A stretch of 64,000 nucleotides of DNA from CALFMR01 sp035550595. GTDB taxonomy: Bacteria; Acidobacteriota; Vicinamibacteria; Vicinamibacterales; SCN-69-37. The notes beneath the pieces were generated by a model. The model was not told the origin of the DNA. It searched no databases and saw only the letters and a list, made by a program, of their open reading frames with translations. Below are positions 59,473-64,000 of the stretch, piece by piece (the stretch's first letter is position 1; each line of letters starts with the position of its first letter). The translations under genes were made by a program, and so were the position numbers. The stretch covers positions 7,393-71,392 of the forward strand of contig DASZOV010000059.1 in the NCBI GenBank assembly GCA_035550595.1. Direction: 5' to 3'.

Positions 59473-60624
59473 TTAGCCTAGCACATCCAAATCGTAGGCC
59501 GCGCCCGACGTGTTCACGAGGACGACGGTGTCGTTCGTCTTCACGCGGCCTTCGCCGATGAGGACGCGCAGCGCGTGCAGCGCGGCGCCGCCTTCGGGAG
59601 AGGCGGAGAGTCCTTCGTAGCGGCCGAGGTCCTTCATGCCTGCGATCATCTCCGCGTCGCCGGCTGCGACCGCGGCGCCGCCGCTTTCGCGCAGCGCGCG
59701 GAGCGCGAGAACGTCGCCGATCGTCGACGGCACGCGCAGGCCGTCGGCAATCGTCTGCGCCTCGTCCCAGGCGGTCGCCTTCTCCTCGCCGGCACCGAAC
59801 GCGCGCACGAGCGGCGCGCAGCCGGCTGCCTGGGCGCACGCCAGGCGCGGACGACGAACGGCATCGATCCAGCCGAGCGCGGCGATTTCCGAGAGCGCCT
59901 TCCACATCGCCGTGATCGTGAGCCCCGATCCGGCGGGGCAGATGATCCAGTCGGGCAGCGTCCAACCGAGTTGCTCGACGATCTCGTAGCCGAGCGTCTT
60001 CGTGCCCTCCAGCCGGTAGGGCTCGCGGTACGCGCTCAGATCGATCGCGCCGGCCGGCGGCGTCGCGCCGTCCTGGGTGACCGTCGCGCCCGCCAGCTCA
60101 CAGGCGTGCACGAACGATCGTCGCGTCTCTTTCGGGAGCGACAGCGTGGCGTCCAGTCCGGCACGCGACGCGTAAGCCGCGATGGCGACGCCACCATGGC
60201 CGTGGCTCGTCGCCGAGACGCCACGCGCGCCCACGTGCAGCGCGCGGGTGACGGCCGCCGAGACGCCGCGTGCCTTGCACGACCCGCCGGGATTCTGCGA
60301 CTCGTCCTTGACGTAGATGCGATCGAGTCCGAGCGCCTTGCCGAGCCGGCGCGCGCGCAAGAGCGGCGTCCAACCTTCGCCGAGCGTGACCGGTTGATCG
60401 AGGCCTTTGTCGGATTCGAGCAGCGGCAGGATCTCGCGATAGCGCCACTGCGAGGCCTCGCGGCCGGCGAGCGACGACTTCGGCCAGCGCTTGGCGCCCG
60501 TCAGGTCGTAGCGCGCGACGAGCGGCGCGCCGCAGAGCGTGCACACGGCGTGGGCCTGACGCGGATCGTAAGGACCGGCCCCGCAGGGGACCGAGCATTC
60601 GAGGTGTGAAAAGAACGTCGGCAC
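59473..60624 (-). CDS. Threonine synthase-like PLP enzyme
   Basis: 383 aa fold-type II PLP enzyme of the tryptophan-synthase-beta superfamily. The N-terminus carries a four-Cys zinc-ribbon-like region (C10, C14, C28, C31), as in long threonine synthases. VTLGEGWTPLLRARRLG near 79 is typical. The PLP Lys is K117 in QNPGGSCKARGVSAAV, where most threonine synthases have NPTGSFKDRG. The phosphate/asparagine loop reads ATSHGHGG instead of the usual SSGNAG-like motif. So a related lyase or deaminase is possible. GTG 60624 follows frr by 2 nt. Confidence 0.75.
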   Translation of the reverse strand: MPTFFSHLECSVPCGAGPYDPRQAHAVCTLCGAPLVARYDLTGAKRWPKSSLAGREASQWRYREILPLLESDKGLDQPVTLGEGWTPLLRARRLGKALGLDRIYVKDESQNPGGSCKARGVSAAVTRALHVGARGVSATSHGHGGVAIAAYASRAGLDATLSLPKETRRSFVHACELAGATVTQDGATPPAGAIDLSAYREPYRLEGTKTLGYEIVEQLGWTLPDWIICPAGSGLTITAMWKALSEIAALGWIDAVRRPRLACAQAAGCAPLVRAFGAGEEKATAWDEAQTIADGLRVPSTIGDVLALRALRESGGAAVAAGDAEMIAGMKDLGRYEGLSASPEGGAALHALRVLIGEGRVKTNDTVVLVNTSGAAYDLDVLG

Positions 60625-60626
60625 GG

Positions 60627-61196
60627 CTATTTTCCGAGCAGCTCGGCGTCCTTCTTGGACTGGAGGTCGTCGATGGCCGCGACGTGCTGATCGGTCAATC
60701 GCTGGATCTCTTCCAGCGCGCGGCGTTCTTCGTCCTCCGAGATCGTGTGGTCCTTCTGCAGCTTCTTGAGCCGGTCGTTCGCCTCGCGCCGCACCTGCCG
60801 CACGACGTTGCGGCCGTCCTCCGTGTATTTGTGGACCAGCCGCGACATTTCCTTGCGGCGTTCGTCGGTCAGCGGGGGAATGGGGATGCGGATGACCTTG
60901 CCGTCCGAGGCCGGGTTCAGTCCGAGATTGCTCTTCTGGATCGCGCGTTCGATGGCGCCGGCGACCGAGGGGTCGAACGGCGTGGCCACGATGAGCGCGG
61001 GCTCCGGAATCGAGAGCGAGGCCACCTGATTCAGCGGCAGCAGCGATCCGTACGCTTCCACTTGCACCGGATCGAGCAGCGTCGTCGATGCACGGCCGCT
61101 GCGCAGGCCGCTGAGCTCGTGCCGGACGTGCTCGATGGCCGCGTCCATGCGCTTCTTGCTCTCGGCGTTCAGGGTCTTGATGTCCACTGCATCCAT
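60627..61196 (-). CDS. frr: Ribosome recycling factor
   Basis: 189 aa. ELSGLRSGRASTTLLDPVQV near 27, SLSIPEPALIVATPFDPS near 62, IRIPIPPLTDERRKEMSRLV near 103 and VRREANDRLKKLQKDHTISE near 133 are diagnostic. ATG 61196 is preferred (AAGGTG 6 nt upstream) over GTG 61205. It is in the conserved order rpsB-tsf-pyrH-frr. Confidence 0.97.
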   Translation of the reverse strand: MDAVDIKTLNAESKKRMDAAIEHVRHELSGLRSGRASTTLLDPVQVEAYGSLLPLNQVASLSIPEPALIVATPFDPSVAGAIERAIQKSNLGLNPASDGKVIRIPIPPLTDERRKEMSRLVHKYTEDGRNVVRQVRREANDRLKKLQKDHTISEDEERRALEEIQRLTDQHVAAIDDLQSKKDAELLGK

Positions 61197-61265
61197 GCGG
61201 TTCACCTTGCCGGCCGGCCGGGACGCCGCTGGTCGTCCCGGATCGTCCGTCCAGCGCTTACGCGT

Positions 61266-61988
61266 TCAACTGCCGACTTTGGTCCCTACCGCCTCGCCCA
61301 TCACCACGCGCGTCAGCGTCCCCGGCTGGCGCAGGTTGAAGACGACGATCGGCAGCTTGTTGTCCATGCAGAGCGAGATGGCGGTCGCGTCCATCACCTT
61401 CAGCGACCGCTCGAGCACCTCGATGTACGAGATCGACTCGTAGCGTGTGGCCGTCTTGTCGATCATCGGGTCGGCCGTGTAGATGCCGTCCACCTTGGTG
61501 CCCTTCAGGATGACCTCGGCCCGCATCTCCATGGCGCGGAGCGCGGCGGCCGTGTCGGTCGTGAAATACGGATTGCCCGTCCCGGCCGCGAAGACGACGA
61601 CGCGGCCCTTTTCGAGGTGGCGGACGGCGCGCCGCCGGATGAACGGCTCGGCCACCGCGCGCATTTCGATGGCCGTGGCCACGCGCGTCATCACGCCGAC
61701 GTGCTCGAGCGCGTCCTGCAGCGCGAGGGCGTTGATGACCGTGGCCAGCATGCCCATGTAATCGGCCGTGGCGCGATCCATGCCACGCGCGCTCGCCGCG
61801 AGGCCGCGAAACAGGTTGCCGCCGCCGATGACGACGCCAATCTCGACGCCCAGGGCGCGCACCGCACCAATTTCCTGGGCAATCGCAGTCGCCGTCGCCG
61901 GGTCGATCCCGAAGGGCTGGTCGCCCATCAAGGCTTCACCGGACAGTTTCAGGAGGATACGGGAATACGCGGGTGCGGCGGGCGACAC
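61266..61988 (-). CDS. pyrH: Uridylate kinase (UMP kinase)
   Basis: UMP to UDP kinase of the amino-acid kinase fold; 240 aa. RILLKLSGEALMGDQPFGID near 10, IGVVIGGGNLFRGLAASARG near 50, RATADYMGMLATVINALALQ near 72 and GTGNPYFTTDTAAALRAMEM near 135 are diagnostic. GTG 61988 is the start. Confidence 0.97.
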   Translation of the reverse strand: MSPAAPAYSRILLKLSGEALMGDQPFGIDPATATAIAQEIGAVRALGVEIGVVIGGGNLFRGLAASARGMDRATADYMGMLATVINALALQDALEHVGVMTRVATAIEMRAVAEPFIRRRAVRHLEKGRVVVFAAGTGNPYFTTDTAAALRAMEMRAEVILKGTKVDGIYTADPMIDKTATRYESISYIEVLERSLKVMDATAISLCMDNKLPIVVFNLRQPGTLTRVVMGEAVGTKVGS

Positions 61989-62072
61989 GGGAAGTGATTA
62001 TAGAGGAGGCGGCCGGTGTCCCGCCGCCTCGCCGAAGCCTCGCAGAAATCCCGCGAGGCGAAGGCGGGCGGA

Positions 62073-62672
62073 CTATTTCGCTTCGCCGACCTTGAAGCGG
62101 GCGAAGCGTGCGACGCTGATGTTCTCGCCGAGCTTCGCGATGGCTGCCTGGATCATCTGACCGACGGTGGTCTTCGGGTCGCGGATCGACGGCTGGTCGA
62201 CGAGTACGGTCTGCTCGTAGAAGCTGCCGAGCTTGCCCTCGACGATCTTCTCGATGACAGCCGCCGGCTTGCCGGAGTTCTCCATCTGCGCGCGGTAGAT
62301 GCCGCGTTCGCGCTCGAGCACGTCAGCCGGGACGTCCTCGCGCCGCACGTACTGCGGGCTCGCGGCCGCGATCTGCAGGCCGATTTCCTTCAGAAGCGTC
62401 TGGAAGTCGTCGGTACGCGCCACGAAGTCCGACTCGCAGTTCATCTCCACGAGCACGCCGACCTTGCCGCCGGGATGAATGTAGGCGGCGACGAGGCCTT
62501 CACCCATGGTCCGCCCCGACTTCTTCGAAGCCTGCGCGAGTCCGCGCTTGCGCAGAATCGTCACCGCCTCATCGATGTTGCCGGCAGCTTCCTGCAGCGC
62601 GGCCTTGCACTCCATCATGCCCGCGCCCGTGAGGTCGCGGAGTTGCTTCACGAGTTGCGCCGGGATTTCCAC
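62073..62672 (-). CDS. tsf: Elongation factor Ts
   Basis: Nucleotide exchange factor for EF-Tu; 199 aa, the short form with a reduced core. It has LVKQLRDLTGAGMMECKAAL near 7, ILRKRGLAQASKKSGRTMGE near 39 and VEMNCESDFVARTDDFQTLL near 76. GTG 62672 has AGGAGT 5 nt upstream. No longer frame is needed; the larger open frame upstream is rpsB shadow. Confidence 0.96.
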   Translation of the reverse strand: MEIPAQLVKQLRDLTGAGMMECKAALQEAAGNIDEAVTILRKRGLAQASKKSGRTMGEGLVAAYIHPGGKVGVLVEMNCESDFVARTDDFQTLLKEIGLQIAAASPQYVRREDVPADVLERERGIYRAQMENSGKPAAVIEKIVEGKLGSFYEQTVLVDQPSIRDPKTTVGQMIQAAIAKLGENISVARFARFKVGEAK

Positions 62673-62809
62673 GTGAGACTCCTGAAAAGCGGAAAATCTG
62701 AAGTTCGGCAGCAGGTACCGACGCCAGAAGTGCTGAAGCGAGGGGCCTGCCTGACGTTCGCGAACGGCCGCCAGGCGCGGCCTGGCGGCGATGTGATCGG
62801 ACGGCGTCG

Positions 62810-63598
62810 TTACGCCGTGGTGGCGGCTGCCGGGGTGGCAGGGGCCGCGGCCGTTGCGGGCGGCGGTGTCTGCGGGCCACCGGACGCGTCCGGCTCGGAA
62901 GCGGCCGACGCGTCGGCGATGCCACGACCGGCGAGCACCGCGTCGGCGATGCCGCCCGTGAACAGCCGGATCGATCGCAGCGCGTCGTCGTTGCCCGGGA
63001 TGACGTATTCGACCTGATCCGGATCGCAGTTGGTGTCGACGACACCGACGACCGGGATCTTGAGCTTGCGGGCTTCGTCGACGGCGATCTGCTCGTGACG
63101 TGTGTCGACGATGAACACGGCGTCGGGCAGACGCGACATGCCGCGAATGCCGTCGAGGTTCTTGGCCAGCTTGCGGCGTTCCTTCTCGAGGCGCGCGATC
63201 TCTTTCTTCGAGAGCGTGTCGTAGCGCCCGTCGGTCGTCATGGCCTCGAGCTCGCGCAGTCGCGCGAGACTCCGCTGGATGGTGGAGAAGTTGGTGAGCA
63301 GGCCACCGAGCCAGCGCTGGTTGACGAAGAACATGCCGCAGCGCTGCGCTTCTTCGGCAATCGCGTCCTGCGCCTGCCGCTTGGTGCCGACGAACAAGAG
63401 CGTGCCGCCCTGGCTGGCGAGCGAGGTGACGAACTCCGCCGCCTCGCGGTACAGCTTGGCCGTGCGACCGAGGTCGATGATGTAGATGCCGTTGCGTTCG
63501 CCGAAGATGAACGGCTTCATCTTCGGATTCCACCGTTTCGTCTGGTGGCCGAAATGCACTCCGGCTTCCAAGAGATCCTTCATCGCGATCGCGCTCAA
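62810..63598 (-). CDS. rpsB: 30S ribosomal protein S2
   Basis: 262 aa. MKDLLEAGVHFGHQTKRWNP, FVGTKRQAQDAIAEEAQRCG, FVNQRWLGGLLTNFSTIQRS and VVGVVDTNCDPDQVEYVIPG are diagnostic. TTG 63598 is chosen: AGGAG is 10 nt upstream and the start gives five residues before the MKDLL helix, as in E. coli S2. ATG 63583 is the alternative. An unusual low-complexity Ala/Pro/Thr tail of about 30 residues (TPPPATAAAPATPAAA) extends the C-terminus. Confidence 0.96.
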   Translation of the reverse strand: MSAIAMKDLLEAGVHFGHQTKRWNPKMKPFIFGERNGIYIIDLGRTAKLYREAAEFVTSLASQGGTLLFVGTKRQAQDAIAEEAQRCGMFFVNQRWLGGLLTNFSTIQRSLARLRELEAMTTDGRYDTLSKKEIARLEKERRKLAKNLDGIRGMSRLPDAVFIVDTRHEQIAVDEARKLKIPVVGVVDTNCDPDQVEYVIPGNDDALRSIRLFTGGIADAVLAGRGIADASAASEPDASGGPQTPPPATAAAPATPAAATTA

Positions 63599-63700
63599 GC
63601 TGACATCTCTCCTTTGGGATCGGGTCGATACCCGCCCCTCATGGGACACCGTCGACGACCGGCGCCATCGACGACTGCCGAGGCGGCCGGGTACTTCACG

Positions 63701-64000
63701 TTACCGCTTGCTGAACTGGAAGCGCTTCCGGGCGCCCGCCATGCCGTACTTCTTCCGCTCCTTGGCCCGCGGATCGCGCGTGAGCAATCCGGCCTTGCGA
63801 AGCGAGCTGCGCAGTTCGCCGTCGTATTCGACGAGCGCGCGCGCAATGCCGAGCCGCAACGCGCCGGCCTGCCCGGCCACGCCGCCGCCGGCGGTCGTCG
63901 CGAGCACGTCGAAGCGCTCGCCGGTCTCGGTGACGACGAGCGGCTGGCGCACCGTCAGGCGGAGCGTCTCAGTGGGGAAGCTGGCTTCGAGGGGGCCGTG
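63701..64000 (-). CDS. rpsI: 30S ribosomal protein S9 (partial, N-terminus off the right edge)
   Basis: The last 100 codons are present. FPTETLRLTVRQPLVVTETG, GGGVAGQAGALRLGIARALV and the basic terminal LLTRDPRAKERKKYG with KRFQFSKR are diagnostic. The frame is open to position 64000, so the gene starts beyond the window, presumably after rplM. It is 102 nt upstream of rpsB. Confidence 0.96.
   Translation of the reverse strand, partial: HGPLEASFPTETLRLTVRQPLVVTETGERFDVLATTAGGGVAGQAGALRLGIARALVEYDGELRSSLRKAGLLTRDPRAKERKKYGMAGARKRFQFSKR

Overview
The window is 64 kb of dense, high-GC, diderm bacterial chromosome with no rRNA, prophage, transposase or CRISPR. It carries TolC/HlyD efflux, a TonB protein, LolA, a secretin, SpoIID in a non-sporulating context, NtrYX, a CIRCE-controlled groESL and short gene-flanking repeats. 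Together with the codon use this suggests an Acidobacteriota genome, probably class Vicinamibacteria. That placement is inference from gene content and style; no marker phylogeny was run.

Layout. 1-7.0 kb (mostly minus): ispH, a CpxP/Spy-like protein, tolC and hlyD (cut by the left edge); an ECF sigma factor with its zinc-finger anti-sigma; a Tat-type SpoIID protein whose start overlaps gatB. 7.0-13.0 kb (plus): gatB, a small Cys-containing protein with its own promoter, glycerate 2-kinase, a membrane-anchored coiled protein, RNase R. 13.0-17.9 kb: tatA, a TonB protein, groESL with terminator, promoter and CIRCE, a small Fis-type HTH protein, purC. 18-26 kb: a DUF4097-like protein, a flippase-like membrane protein, nrdR-DUF4390-ntrY-ntrX, ftcD. 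26.2-34.9 kb (plus): a TPR-like protein, a zinc-ribbon/RDD protein, pgpA, cinA, gpsA, ftsY, ribD-ribE-ribBA. 35.3-40.8 kb (plus): ffh, rpsP-khpA-rimM-trmD-rplS-rnhB, a small membrane protein, thiE, then a RodZ-like protein.

42-48.8 kb is a cell-wall recycling and precursor block: a GHMP kinase diverges from nagZ-ldcA-mpl-murB-murA. MurA has Asp where the fosfomycin-target Cys normally sits. 49-54.8 kb: a lipoprotein secretin with LolA, a PilZ protein, and two carboxypeptidase-regulatory-like proteins. 54.8-59.3 kb: an oxidative pentose (Weimberg-type) operon, i.e. FAH-family dehydratase, 2,5-dioxovalerate dehydrogenase and YjhG/YagF sugar-acid dehydratase. Then come tRNA-Ala(CGC), a threonine-synthase-like enzyme, and the frr-pyrH-tsf-rpsB-rpsI translation operon, cut by the right edge.

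The most unusual layer is non-coding. Four short repeat families fill the gaps between genes. (A) An ~82-bp unit bounded by AAGATGAC-like direct repeats, with a hairpin that shows compensatory base changes. (B) REP-like CCGGCCCCTACA palindromes in arrays with a 52-61 bp (mostly 58-61 bp) period. (C) AT-richer heptamer arrays (GAAGTTC/GAAGCCA) abutting stop codons, twice arranged as MITE-like inverted repeats. (D) A CGCGAAGACGCGAAG-type repeat. Several stop codons, and one start codon, lie inside these repeats, so they appear to shape gene ends.
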